From the NCBI GenBank assembly GCA_902702965.1, contig CACRXP010000094.1:294021-358020 (forward strand): a stretch of DNA of 64,000 nt. Direction: 5' to 3'. The translations under genes were made by a program, and so were the position numbers. Below, piece after piece: positions 1-11,239 of the stretch. Every line of letters begins with the position of its first letter. Within the stretch, counting starts at the first letter, position 1. The DNA comes from Spirometra erinaceieuropaei. Taxonomy: Eukaryota > Platyhelminthes > Cestoda > Diphyllobothriidea > Diphyllobothriidae. The notes beneath the pieces are model-generated. The model worked only from the letters and a program-made list of their open reading frames with translations, had not been told where the DNA came from and did no database searches.

Positions 1-51
1 GACCGCATCCTATAAATACTGCAACTGCCTGCACACTAGTTACCCTTTTCT

Positions 52-113
52 GCAACTGTCTCTGATGATGGATTCAAGAGAGAATCCGAAACGTCAGACG
101 AATAAAGCCGTTG
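52..113 (+). ncRNA. Candidate type-I hammerhead ribozyme of a PLE terminus
   Basis: All core parts of a hammerhead are visible in order. CTGATGA lies at 62-68. A perfect 6-bp stem II (GGATTC 70-75, GAATCC 82-87) closes an AAGAGA loop. GAAA lies at 88-91, followed by CGTC at 92-95 with predicted cleavage after C95. Stem I pairs GTCT (58-61) with AGAC (96-99), then CAAC (53-56) with GTTG (110-113) across an internal loop. Stem III is minimal (A91/C92 against G93/U94), as in PLE and retrozyme hammerheads thought to act as dimers. Hammerheads in PLE terminal repeats are established. That this one cleaves is inference. The PLE body would lie off the left edge, or the copy is a solo terminus. Confidence 0.6.
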
Positions 114-130
114 TTCCAGCGATCGCTTCT

Positions 131-606
131 TCTTCTGATCAATGCATGTACTTTTCGACCTAAATAAGCCTGGCTAACAAAAACCGTTACTATTTCCCTT
201 GTGAAATGGCCGCTTCCGTGTACTGAAAGGATCCTTATACAATGCCTTTTTTCGTCTATACTGTGGTACGCAATCTGATGCCATTTTTCGTATTAAGGAC
301 TGCAGGTTAGTTTGCGTAGACGAATGAGCATTAATGTTGTATATACTGCTCACAAATAAAACAGCTAGGTTCAATTGTCGCTTGGCATCCGTTGTAGCAA
401 ACTGAGTCTATAAAGATGTACTTATAGCCTTTGCTTGTCGTTTTTTGTTATCGATGCTTCGAAAAAACAAATGCAAGTATTACCGAATAAATCGGATTAC
501 TGCCTATAAGTGAGCCGTGCAGAAATGCGGACGTATTAGGCAGAAAGAGGTAGCTGCTCATTCTGATCCATCATATCCGTTGTTAAACCACTCACGGGAA
601 CCAGAA
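131..606. other. Unassigned AT-rich DNA
   Basis: No convincing coding region, RNA gene or repeat was recognised. The short open frames here lack domains and codon structure. Confidence 0.4.
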
Positions 607-637
607 ATGTCTGAACGGAGGCCTACAGTTTCTATTG
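607..637 (+). CDS. Possible 31-nt initiator exon (speculative)
   Basis: An ATG at 607 in fair context (CCAGAAATGT) opens ten codons (MSERRPTVSI plus one base), followed at 638 by GTAAGT, a perfect splice donor. This is the shape of a short first coding exon with a phase-1 intron. I see no acceptor that continues a recognisable protein, and the downstream DNA is transposon debris, as an intron here would be. A chance match is quite possible. The sequence shows only the ATG-donor pairing. Confidence 0.2.
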
Positions 638-1289
638 GTAAGTATTTCGTCGGTGAAAGTTATTAGTTGGAGTAGATTCTGCAAACGCGATCGAATAAAC
701 GGCGCAAGTACGGAGAAAATGCCTTGTGACGGATTTGCAAGAAGTCTGCTAGAAGACGCAAACGCAGCTATCGTCTACGAAAGCAACGTCTGATACGCTC
801 CTCCCTTACCATCTAGATGTGCCCAAGAACCCAATGGCACTGTTGAGAACTCCAAAGGCTTGCAAAAACAAGCTCTTGAAGAAGGGTTTTACGCCCACTT
901 GGGCATTGAACGCGTTTTGCATAATGAGCCGAATAACCTGTAAACAACCAAAATTTCTAAAATACGCATGCACTTGCACACTGAGGAGATGGAGCTTTTA
1001 AAGGATCTGGCCAACCCCTGTTCGAATCAGTCACTGTTTTTGGCGAGCCTTTCGTAATTCAGGTATTCTCCAACTTTGGTAGAGCCGAGCCATTAAATGA
1101 GTTTCTTGAATACTGCATGGGTGAGTCAAAAGAACTGTTAGATAGCGGCCTGTGGGTCCCACTAGGGGATGTTGTGAAGGTGAAATAAGCAAAATTAATC
1201 TGCAGCGTTCATGCCAGCTTCTGTATCCCACAAATAAAGCCTCATAACACGTACTACGGATGCGATATGCCAGCGGTACTTTCTACGGA

Positions 1290-2160
1290 TTCATGGGTTC
1301 CCCTATAACCGAGTAGGTTTATGCGGCGACTGAACTGTCGTACGCAGTCAGGGCAGTGGAGGTGGGTATGACTGCTGCGTTTGGTGCTCCTGACACTGGT
1401 CTGCCTGTCTCATTATGACGCATTTGCATGTGACTGTTCGATATAAATGTTTGACAGTAATGTGGCAATAATGATAAACAGCGGTTATTCTGACGAGGGC
1501 GATATTTTTAATTATTGCCGCACTTTCAATATGGGAGATCATGCTTGCGTTACAGAATATGTGTCGATTTATCCGATTTAGATTTTAGATCGCAAGGTAT
1601 TGACGCATTTGCTTCAAATTGCTTGAATAACTGATTGTGTGGTCTTTCTTGTTTACCGTAATTGTAACTAGCCTATTTTGTATTATTCTATAAAATGCAT
1701 ATTTTAGACGTATAGTGATAACTAACGGTTTCACCATTGTCAACATCAGGTTGTTACAGTCCGTCTACGAGTGACATAGTTGTTTTGGTCAGACGAGAGA
1801 ACGCAACAAAGAATAGGCTTTCCACAAAAGTGAGAGACATATGTTTAGCCTGTGTGTCGGCTGTTGTGTGGCATGCCCATATGAGGTGTATATGCTGGTG
1901 AGACGAGGTGCACTAATTTTCTAATGTCAACGACACTTTCCGCGGGAGTTTATGGATTCCTGTGGGACCGAGTAGGCTCATGCGGCAACTGGAGGTTTTT
2001 GTGCACTCTGGACAGTGGAGGGAGTGTTGCTTGTGTATGCTGGTGCTATTTACATCGATTTTTTGGTTCGGTACTACGAGTTCACATGTAGCTGAAAGGG
2101 TCAATGCGTGCTGGGAATGTGCGATGACACCATGGCCAACGATGGTTAGTGGCGGTTAGT
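1290..2160. repeat. Dispersed repeat X, copy 1, left part
   Basis: The stretch 1890-2130 resembles 21360-21600, sharing a run around 'TGT(G/A)ACCGAGTAGGC' followed by a 'GGACAGTGGAG'-like segment. A shorter related segment occurs at 1290-1370. Together with 3960-5000 it forms one copy of a block duplicated at 21300-28660. No coding content was recognised. Confidence 0.4.
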
Positions 2161-2369
2161 TTGATGATGGAAATGCAGTTAATAATGGCTATACGTACGT
2201 TGAGTGAGAGTCCGCCTGAGAAGAGAGGAAAGCACGGGGTGGTCGGACTCGATTCGTGCATTACCTAATGCAAACCCAACTGGCCACATCTGCTTCAACT
2301 GCTTGTCGTGTATCAAAAAAGTTGGTCGGCGGATCATCAGCTGCGCCGAGTCGCTTTAAAAGATTTATG

Positions 2370-3435
2370 ACAAATACAAGATCTCCTTAAACGTATAATC
2401 ACTTTTTACTAGCGTGCCACTAGATGAAACAATAGACATCATATCTACCCATGCATCTAAAACTCCTCCGTCACCTGCAATATTACGAAACGCACAAAAA
2501 TTGTGTTAAAAGAACTTTCATTTTCTTTTGGACATCCAATTATATTGACAAATTAGCGGAGTGGAAATGGGTAGTCCTCTCGGTCCGACCTTTGTCGATA
2601 TCTATATGGGTCATTTAGAGGAAGCAGTGTCCTTTAAATTTAACATGATAACATTAAAAACGATACCTAAATGATGTATTTGCTATTGATGAGGACATTC
2701 AAGAAGCTGAAGAATTGCTTAATTTTATGAATAAACTACACCCAAAGATGAAATTCACAATCGAAAAAGAGCAAGATAACCGGTCTTGTATTCAGTTAGG
2801 GAGATCGGTCCATAAGGCAAGCCATTTTTTATATGATACTTGGAAAGGACAATACTTGCACTTCTTGAGTTTCTTACCCAGACAGTGGCAAAGTAACTTG
2901 GTTAACACTCTTGTCCAAAGGGCCAGAAAATTTGCTTTAATGAGACACTGAATGTAGAACCTATATGCTTCAAAAAAAACTCTTTTTAAACGTGGATATC
3001 TCGCACGTTTCTTTCACAAGTACAGCAACTGTCTGCGGCCATAAGTGAAGTATAAGGTAGTTTCGAAAAAGCCAGTTTTTATACCTTTGCACTTTATGGG
3101 TGACAACATCGCAAATACTGTCAAACGATGGTGGGGTTGTAACGTTAAAAGGACAGTAAATGCAGACTAACTCATATTTAGTAGTCCTACTAAGCCTCTT
3201 CCAGTTCCACGGGCAATTAATGCCCTGTGTTCATGAAATCAGTTGCACTTGCGGAGTCGAATACGCTGGGCGTACGCTAAGGACGTTGGTAGCCAGGTCT
3301 GTTGGGTACCTGCCCGGACGGTTTCTACAGAAAGAAAACAAGAGAACGTTTTCCACAACTACGAAACACTTGCTAGATTGTGGTCACTTTTTTGACCATA
3401 AATCATCCTCCCGAATACTTGTTCGGGCATGAACA
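2370..3435 (+). pseudogene. Penelope-like element remnant: RT plus GIY-YIG
   Basis: Broken frames of a PLE polyprotein can be followed across three frames. An RT finger segment (LFTSVPLDETID) lies near 2410, the motif MGSPLGPTFVDIYMGHLEE near 2565-2620, and the palm segment RYLNDVFAIDEDIQEAEE near 2660-2715. It continues in an open frame 2715-2951. The GIY-YIG endonuclease follows at 3160-3432 (CVHEISCTCGVEYAGRT, then TKHLLDCGHFFDH). PLEs copy RNA by target-primed reverse transcription and nick DNA with the GIY-YIG domain. The catalytic YVDD is YLND here, and stops and frameshifts interrupt the chain, so the copy is dead. Its 'GSPLGPTF' motif differs from the 'GSP..SGL' type elsewhere in the window, so it belongs to another PLE lineage. 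Confidence 0.8.
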
Positions 3436-3959
3436 ACACAGACATGGCGTCACTTGGGGTGGTCTATATACGACGGATGAAAACAGACCGGTGTAGATGG
3501 CCGGAATATTTAGTCAGCCTAACTTTGCCGTGATAAACTCCATCTCCTTGATTATTCCATTTCCCCTTCCCTTTTTTTGCTTGTTCTGTCACTTTACAAT
3601 CCGCAGTTTGTCGAAGTTACTCATTTTATTAATTAGTCTGGATTAACCTTAACCATGACGTTGCTGTTTTTCGTTTATTTTCTGCGCGAATTGAAACTAC
3701 TGTCTGCTTTTTCATCGTAATTTCCTTGCTATGTCAATTTCAAAATTTGCCTGACATGACCGGTAATGCTCCAATATATATTTTAGCGGCCTTTTTGCAG
3801 TTACATTTTACACATCCAATGTTCCTCGACCGTAATAGGGTTTTCCGCATTACTTATTCTGTTAAGTTCTCGTGACGTTAGCAAATACAGCGCAAGTAAC
3901 TTGCCAATTTGACTGTCTTTGGAGGCGTGTGCAGCTACAGACATCAACCGAATACCATA

Positions 3960-4111
3960 AACATGTCCAAATGTGGTCGCCAGCGCCGGTGACTAATGTT
4001 AAGAACAACCTAAAACAGACGCACGTCATGCACACACACAGTCTACTGTTACATGGCCGCCCTCTAAATGTCTGTCATTTACATATAAAGAACCCAACGA
4101 GACCCTACACA

Positions 4112-4152
<41 letters not shown>

Positions 4153-5000
4153 CGACTGACAACAGTGTTACCTTTCCAGGGACCACCGGCTTGGTGCGGT
4201 CAGCACTTACAGGGGTATCGTATCCTTCTACAGCGTCTAATACTTCCTCCAGATGTACAAACTAGGAGCTTATACGTCTACTTTACTGAGAGAAATTAAC
4301 TTCATTTGAGAACTAATTCGGCATTTATTTTGGCCGGTAACCAGTAACGATAAAAAGTCCGGGAGCTAGAAAATTCTGCTTGTACTAGCCATTGTGGGAC
4401 AATTTTTTGATAAAAGGACCTGCTTTCTAGCCCTACAAACATCAATTTTGAACACTTTTGGGATGGTAAAAACTTTAGCACATTTGTCGTTTAACAGCGT
4501 GGTTGAAAGGGAGGGCGAGGCGGAGCAACCTTGGCTGGAGATTGAGCCAGAGTAGTGAAAGGCCTCATTCTTGCAGCAATTTGATTAGACAGCGTCGTGC
4601 GCCAAGTGAATACAGTTCATGCTAGCCGGACGACGAAAAATGTTGCTTAATTATAAAATTGCATCCGGTGTCTCCAAGCCGCATTCCTTCGGCGAAAGGG
4701 AACTCATTTATGCCATAAAGAAGACGTTACGTAAAACTCATAAAATACGGCAGTGGACGCAGACTGTGTTGTGTATGTCTTAAGGAACATTAATGAATGT
4801 ACAGATATGATGCTACTTGAATGAACATTTTGCGGTATTAAAATAACAGAATTACGTAGTTATTGAAACCTAGATATACGCTTCTTTTGAGAGTAAACTA
4901 TGAAGAAGACGGGATTTATTTGAAAAGGGGACGAGACAATTCCGTGTAGCCTTGGATTATGAGTCAACATTGTTGACGTACTTACTTCCTATCAGTAGGC
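3960..5000. repeat. Dispersed repeat X, copy 1, right part
   Basis: It matches 22800-23466 plus 27887-28660. Shared anchors include 'GGTGACT(A/G)A(T/C)GTTAAGAACAACCT' near 3990 and 22815, and 'TTCATGC(T/C)AGCCGG' near 4615 and 27912. This copy lacks the gypsy element and so shows the empty target site. The end (4740-4990) resembles a decayed fold-back arm. No coding content. Confidence 0.5.
4119..4150. repeat. (TA)n microsatellite
   Basis: About 16 uninterrupted TA units within repeat X copy 1. The homologous place in copy 2 has none. Confidence 0.9.
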
Positions 5001-5860
5001 GTGCTTTTATTAAGTTACATATTTCAGGCGTGTCGGCCGCGTGGGTGTAATGTATTCGACCTCGCTTTGGTATACCTTGTCTGCGGCTGTGTTGCCATTG
5101 CCATACCTCCCGCATATACTTACAGCTGCCAATTGGACGAAGGAAGGGCGGTTATGCTGTAAATTCCTTCATGTTATTGCTCACGTTCACATTCCTCTCA
5201 TCGGCCACTTAGCGCGCTTGCTACATTACTACGACTGGGTACTCCAGCTACGTTTGCTTGATTTTGGCGTAGAGGCTCTTTCAGGATGAATTTCTCCTTC
5301 ACTTTAACCTCCCCGAGAACGAGGCGCTGCAAGACTGTCTATATGGGCTCATTGCATTGCACCCCCCACACGGAAATCTTTAGTAAAAGGCAAAAGAAGT
5401 AACCTTTGCGGATTGCGATTCAACACGCTTTCCATTATCCTTCTAATCGCGAGCTGCTTCAGTCGTGTTAACAGATCGCTACCCTTCACCCCCTCCTTTT
5501 AAGAAACAGCCCCGTTGTATTCGATCGGGGGGGGGGCCTCCCATACCGCGTTCCCTGCGGCTACCGCGTGAGTTGCCTAGGCGCGTAGGCGTTGGGTGCA
5601 CTTAATCGCTGCAGGTCTGCCCCGCAAGTGCACCTGCCCTTTCTACATACTTCAGGGGCTGCACTAGCCCTTCATGGCTTAACCGTACAGACGTTAAACC
5701 CCGTTGCTGGCTTCCTGTGCGGTCTCCTATGGCCGCTTGCCGTTTGCTTTCTTTGCCTGCCGTACGGCTAACTTCCCCTCCCTACACCCAACCGCAGCCT
5801 GCTTGGAACAGCTACCCAACCATAGGGGTTTGGCCTTGCCTTGCACTTTCACGGGCTTAG
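5000..5860. other. Unassigned DNA with a G10 run
   Basis: No gene was recognised. A run of ten G lies at 5527-5536 and local GC rises after about 5500. Confidence 0.4.
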
Positions 5861-5863
5861 GTA

Positions 5864-6127
5864 TCAACCCGGCTCTCGGGATTTCTTTGCGGTCTCTTTC
5901 GCTCGGTTTTCCCTTGCGCTTCGGTCGATTTCGTACGCCCGTGTGGTTGGGCCGTTTGGTCGCCTTACGGTGACCAGTAGGTTTGGCTTTCCTGTTATAC
6001 GTACATCATTCATCGGTTTGACGGTCAGCGTACTTACGAAGTAGCCTTCCGATTGGTCATGATCGGCAGTTAGGGTGTTCATAGGTTTTCCATCAATCCC
6101 TTCAAATATTACTATTTCAATCCCCAT
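5864..6127 (-). CDS. Unrecognised 87-aa ORF, hypothetical
   Basis: A true ATG frame on the minus strand (context GCCAATGGGG) encodes 87 residues, beginning MGIEIVIFEGIDGKPM and ending in a lysine/arginine-rich tail (RSARENRAKETAKKSREPG). The first 60 residues have a plausible globular composition with alternating hydrophobic residues; the tail is basic. Upstream on the minus strand the frame stays open for a few codons (TPAENAP). I do not recognise a family. Frames on the opposite strand are also open (5704-5973 and 5841-6044), so the openness may be only a composition effect. A GTAAGT occurs inside it near 6050, so it could be part of a spliced exon. Confidence 0.25.
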   Translation of the reverse strand: MGIEIVIFEGIDGKPMNTLTADHDQSEGYFVSTLTVKPMNDVRITGKPNLLVTVRRPNGPTTRAYEIDRSARENRAKETAKKSREPG

Positions 6128-6159
6128 TGGCGCATTTTCGGCTGGGGTTATGGGACAAA

Positions 6160-7229
6160 AGGGAAAAAGTTTCAGAGGTATAGAAATGAATTCACTATTT
6201 CAGTGCGGAGTATGAAAGAATTACAAACTGTTTCCGTTGTGCCAGTTTTCAGTGGCCAAAATGTCAGTTGCATGACCGTTCAGTTGTTCTCCCTGGCTGT
6301 TATTCCACTGGCTGCTGTTATTGAACTATGTGTACAACATCAGTAACATCTCACTGCTTACCTTTCCAGTCAAATGCTAAATATCTCGGTTTTCGAGTGC
6401 TCTTCTAATACTGGATAGGCCTGAGCCACATGGGACCTTCGATAAAGCCAGGCGACTATCCTTAAACACCGAACCAGTTCTCAGTGCCCTTTTGGTACCA
6501 CATTTGTTACACTTAGGCAATGCATTATATTAATATTTTCCTGTACCTAAAGTCAAACCCGTCTGTGTGCTGACGCAATATTCGCAACGGCATCGGTTTA
6601 CGACAGCGACATCTGGCTTCCGTCGCCATGACTCGTTTAGCTTGTAACTATTGCACTAAATATGGGGACTGGATAATATACAGGATCTGTTCAATTTCAG
6701 CCGTCATTATTAGCTTGCGGAGCGGCCTTACGTTTCTTCTCTGCTGTCACCCTTCTATACGTGCGAAACGTTTAGTAATGATTGAACAAATTAATAAATA
6801 CGGCTTCCGTCCTCCGTATGTTGCATTCATACTTACCGTTTTTCGGGTACACTTTCCACCTTCCTACTTGTCGTTGGCATTTGATGAGGATTCATCATCT
6901 GCGGCAGTATTGTCTGGGGCACCTTAAGCCGAATGGCCTTGGCTTTGGGTATATTGCTCCCATTGGTTACGACTTTCTTTTTGAATTTTCGGCACATTTT
7001 CACCTCAAACAAACTTTATTATTTACTTTCGTAAACTTGTTTTTTTTTTTACTTTTTTTTCTTACTCTTCGATAGATTCCCCGTTCACCCCACCCTAAAA
7101 ACGCCCCTTCCCACCGGTACAGTAAGACAGGAACCTCTCCTTCGCCTTGCACAGTCCAGGCTACAGACAAATGTCCGACCGAAAAGGGCTCATCTATCCC
7201 TGTCATCTTTGCTGATACCACGATGCAGA
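6160..7229. other. Unassigned DNA
   Basis: Long overlapping open frames occur on the plus strand at 6628-7075, but none shows a domain. T-rich tracts lie near 7038-7063. No feature can be supported. Confidence 0.4.
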
Positions 7230-7965
7230 AACGAGAAAGGACTTTGCTTAAGTTAATTAACCCTAAATGGTAACTGCGATATGTAGACGACACATTTGTG
7301 ATCTTTAAAATAGATAACTTGGAAACGGTCAAGAATTCTGATCTCAAAAATTCTGGAGATATAATTTGTACACAAGAAAGAAATTGACAAATCTTTCATT
7401 TATAGAAGTTCACGTACGACGGAAGACTGACTGTACATTGCCGAAAACGATGTATAGCAAAGACACTTATTCGGAAGCCATTGTACACTATGACAGCAAC
7501 CACCCTATTTCCCACAAAAAGAGTACGACTGACAGTCCGTTTGATCGAGCGAAAACACACTGCTCGGATGAAGAAGGCTACGTAGGTGAACTTAACTACT
7601 TGTGCAGAATTTCTTCTTAGACAAGGTGTCCCAAAGGTTTTGCTCGCCGATGAATAAAAAAGAAAAAAATTTGAAGGAACCGAACCAAATACTACCAATC
7701 AGGCATCTAAGCCAGACACTTGGCAAACCCTCTCTTACATAAAAATGTGTCCCAAGTTGTCGAAAGGCACCTAAAGAAACACCAAATATTACTGGCAGAG
7801 AGATAAAGGACTTCTTACGCACTCAGCTAGTAAGTCCAAAGGATAGGGCTGATTATCTAGATCAAATAGAGGTTATCTATGAAATCATGCATGCGTCCCG
7901 TGATGCAGCATATTGTGGTCAGACTGATGTGTCCGTAAAGTTTGTTGTCGTAAGAGAACTAAATG
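7230..7965 (+). pseudogene. Penelope-like element remnant: RT 3' half and GIY-YIG trace
   Basis: The palm motif is intact (RYVDDTFVIFKIDNLETVK, about 7277-7333). After frame breaks it continues in the open frame 7366-7620 with the typical PLE sequence FIEVHVRRKT, HYDSNHPISHK and AKTHCSDEEGYVGEL. A GIY-YIG trace (VIYEIMHASRDAAYCGQTDVS) lies near 7870-7935. Multiple frameshifts and stops make it a pseudogene. The 5' half of the element (N-terminus and RT fingers) is absent. Confidence 0.75.
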
Positions 7966-7984
7966 GCATACACGATATTAAAAA

Positions 7985-8335
7985 CTAAAGAAATTTATGA
8001 AAGTTATCTGAATGTTTGACATTTATTCAGCTTTTCCCGAATCAAAAATGCTGTTTCATTATTTCTTGGTATTATTTAATTAATAAACTCGTAAAGTGCA
8101 AATGCCTACCATTTCCATGTGTAAATAAAAATGCTGACCTTTCACAAAAACTTACCACAAGAATTCTTCTTTCAGTCAAATTTCGCAAAAATGGCCTATG
8201 TATTTTTGCTAATTTACGGTCATCACTCGCAAAGGGTCTGCATCTCACTGCCCTTAATAGGGCAAGATTATTGGAGTGGCATTTGTCACTGCCGAATAAC
8301 TTCGTCACCATCGAACTTTATTGTGTTCTTTTACG
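7985..8335. other. Unassigned AT-rich DNA between PLE copies
   Basis: Several frames are open on both strands, but no domain or splice structure is supported. Confidence 0.35.
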
Positions 8336-8339
8336 GTTT

Positions 8340-9576
8340 ACCAATGCGTAATAGAAGCGATGAAGGCATTAAAAATGGACAAGGATATAACAGTGCTTTC
8401 AGTCGATACAGGAAGAGCAACCGACCTGAAGAACCTCGTCGATTATAACGGAAAGGCACAAGCCCTCCTCGAGGACCAACAGTCCTGCCAATCCATGCCT
8501 TCATCGCGAACCAAATCGATGATCGGTCAACTAACCGGACTCTTAAACCGACTTTAGCGCAACAGTGCGCTTTCGCTAGACGAATGACGACAGATGAAAC
8601 TAATGGCCACGGCACTGACCCGATTTTACAGATTCCCGAAATCGAAAATCTCAGTGTTCCCCTTTGATCGATCATTGCCTTGAAAGGCAGTCCCACTTAC
8701 AATCTATCCATAAAGATGGCCGGAAAACTTTAATTTTTCCGAGAAGTCTCAAGGACTTCTACAATTTCGGTCTTCCAATTCCTGGCCGACACCCAAGGAA
8801 ACGTTGTCCGATCTGATAAAATTATGGCGTCGTATGACGTGGTTTCATTATCCACACCCAATCAATTGGATCTTGCAAGCGACGTTCTGCTCAAACGACT
8901 TGAAGAAAAATACGAAGAAACAAGCAGACCTCTAGACATCGACCAATTACTGCAACTCCTTAGTTTCTGCCAAAAAAGCTTTTTTCAACTTCAATAACGG
9001 AACATATGAGCAGGCCAAAGGATCACCGATGGGTTCGCCAATATCCAGCCTGGTTGCGGAATTAGTCTTGTAGGAGTTGGAAAGAGTCGTCTTTGACCAC
9101 TATGAACCTGCGTTTTGGCGCCTATACGTAGACGATACGTTCGTGATAATTGAAAGGAGCAGACTAGCTGACTTGAAATACCTTTTTAAGGGCATCTTCC
9201 CCGACATTCAGTTCACAAATGAAGAAGAGCATGCCGAACATTTGCCTTTCTTGATGTCGTCGTTTCACGCAGACCCAACGAGAATTCAGCACCACAGTGT
9301 ACAAATTTTGTTTTCAACTATAATAGCAAGTACTAATGGCGCAAAAAACCTGCTGTGTTGGGAAACTCTTCCGAGGAGTTAAAACGCATTGTAGCGAAAC
9401 AGAGGGACGATTGCGAGAACTACAGCATCTTCGGGACCAGCTGGCAAGGAATGAATACCTGAACAGATTCGTCAGTAGTTACCTCCGCACGCACCTATGG
9501 AGAACAAATGGAGGGAGCCGCCAACACTCTGGCACACTCTACCATATACAGAGAATGTGTCCGAAGCGACGGAACT
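8340..9576 (+). pseudogene. Penelope-like element remnant, RT core, interrupted by a non-LTR element
   Basis: PLE order is visible. First comes AMKALKMDKDITVLSVDTGRAT (8350-8420), the 'vlpaDKG' region. 'KGSPTYNL'-like and KMAGKL traces lie near 8680-8730. A finger segment follows near 8820-8900 (DKIMASYDVVSLSTPNQLDLA), then LEEKYEETSRPLDIDQLLQLLSF. A 'KGSPMGSPISSL'-like motif near 9020-9050 and the catalytic palm RLYVDDTFVIIERSRL (9118-9165, YVDD intact) come next, then IQFTNEEEHAEHLPFL. Frameshifts and stops occur throughout. The chain stops near 9560, where a non-LTR fragment begins; a GIY-YIG domain resumes at 10615 in the same orientation, so the two parts may be one element split by an insertion. 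Confidence 0.75.
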
Positions 9577-9579
9577 TAA

Positions 9580-10308
9580 CGCTGGACAGCTGGGCGTGGG
9601 TACCCCTCACCGTCCGACAGCGACCATGCTCAACTAAATCATGCGAGTGTAGAACTGGACAATCAACCACTTAAAACCGTAGATGTGCAAAAAGATCTCG
9701 GTGTATTCATTAAAGACGACCTAAACGTCACCACGCAGTGTTCTAAAGTCGCTGCGCGGGCAATGTCCGTTATGAGCGCGATACGCAGAACGTTTATTCA
9801 CTTGAATAAAGATGTCTTTGGCAAAGTATACGGGACATTTGTGCGGCCGCACCTGGAATATGCGGTACAGGCTTGGCGGCCGTGGCTTCGGAAGGATATA
9901 GCTATCCTTGAAGGTGTACAACGGCGTGCTACAAAGGCTGTTCATGGCCTCAAAAACTTCACGTACGAGCAGCGCCTGACGGCCTTGAACCTCTATCCCC
10001 TCCACTACAGGCAGGACAGAGGTGACCTCATAGCAACGTTCCAGTTGATAAAAGGACTTAATCTGGATGTCGACTGGGAAACGTTTTTTGAAATGGCACC
10101 CAAGTCCAATCTCAGACGACATGATTACCAGCTTAAAAAGGAACTGTGCCACACAAATCAACGTTCCTCGTTTTTCTCACAGAGGGTCATTCGCCAATGG
10201 AACTCTTTGCCGGAGTTTGTTGTTCATTCCCCTGCCGTGAACGTGTTCAGGAGACAACTGTATGCTTACCTGCTGAAAGGCAATCCGAACTGCCGAAGCC
10301 TGATCTAA
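9580..10308 (+). pseudogene. Non-LTR (CR1/jockey-like) retrotransposon RT C-terminal fragment
   Basis: An uninterrupted frame of about 240 codons matches the C-terminal thumb and tail of CR1/jockey-type reverse transcriptases. Landmarks are VQKDLGVFIKDDLNVTTQC, FGKVYGTFVRPHLEYAVQAW, ILEGVQRRATKAV, then YEQRLTALNLYPLHYRQDRGDLI and RQWNSLPEFVVHSP near the end. These motifs follow the catalytic palm in the family; the palm, the endonuclease and ORF1 are absent, so this is a 5'-truncated insertion, the usual outcome for LINEs. The surviving part has no stops and so is probably young. It sits between PLE RT and PLE GIY-YIG sequences. Confidence 0.85.
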
Positions 10309-10628
10309 CGGATTTCTGAAATGACTATAAATATACTACTAACTAGATTTCAACAGATCATATTTTTTGCGTCAAACTCAGCCCATATTGAAACTTTCAC
10401 AGTCCGAATGCGGTGAACAAAGTTTTTCGCAATTCTTTTGCGAATATAATACCCCTATCACCTTTATGTTACATTATTAGATTTATGAATTCTCCCTACT
10501 AAAACTGCAAGCAAAAGTTTTGCAGTTTAACTATTTTACTTTATATCTGTACCCTCTAAATGGAGTTTTCATGGCTTCTGTCGTTTACTCCAAACATACT
10601 GACTGATACTGACTGACTGAACTAACTG
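10309..10628 (+). other. Probable 3' UTR and tail of the non-LTR fragment
   Basis: About 290 bp of AT-rich noncoding DNA follows the RT stop and ends in short repeats of ACTG at 10596-10628. CR1-like elements commonly end in short microsatellite tails. The PLE GIY-YIG frame starts directly after. Confidence 0.45.
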
Positions 10629-10950
10629 GACGTAGGAGAACAATCGAGTGCCGTTTATCATTTCCCATGCCGGGACTGCGCACGCCACTACAAAGGACAG
10701 ACCGCACGATGACTTAGCTCGCCAATAACGGCGCATAAACGAGCAGTCCGGACAGGCGACCCGTTGTCTCAAGTCGCCACTCACATCCTCGAGGAGAGCC
10801 ACGAATCCAACTTCCCGAGCACGCGGATAGTGGCGCGGGCCAGCAATGGGACACGGTGAAAACTGCTGAAGTCCTGGGTGTCTGTCACCAACTCCATCAG
10901 CAAGCACATTGATAAACCCCCTGCTATCACGCGCTCCGTTCTCGCAGCAA
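10615..10950 (+). pseudogene. PLE GIY-YIG endonuclease remnant
   Basis: The translated motif AVYHFPCRDCARHYKGQTAR has the C-x2-C and Y..GQT layout of PLE GIY-YIG domains. It is followed by HKRAVRTGDPLSQVATHILEE and FPSTRIVARASNGT, the usual downstream PLE segment. An in-frame stop follows TAR, and another follows ASNGTR. It lies after the non-LTR insertion and plausibly completes the PLE at 8340-9576. Family membership is clear; the joining is inference. Confidence 0.7.
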
Positions 10951-11239
10951 AATGTCTTTTTCTAATGAACATTCCTGTCGTCGATGTATAAAATCAGCAG
11001 TTAACATTAAAATGAACTTAAACCATCGTGTCCAAAATAATCATTCTACGAGTACGAGCGTGAGAAGACTATATAAACTTGTTCTACTGCAACAACCCGA
11101 ATTTTAGGGCGCATACAGCGCAATAAATTTGTATTGACTTATAATATATGCAGAAAATTCGTTTTTTACTTAAAGTACTGCTCACATCCCTTGTGTCATG
11201 AGTTTTTTGTAGAAAACTTTAGAAGTATTCGGTTTCTCT

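Noticed and set aside
6628..7075. Possible gene in overlapping plus-strand frames
   Set aside because: No conserved motif, hydrophobic stretches follow T-rich DNA, and neither frame has a paired splice structure.
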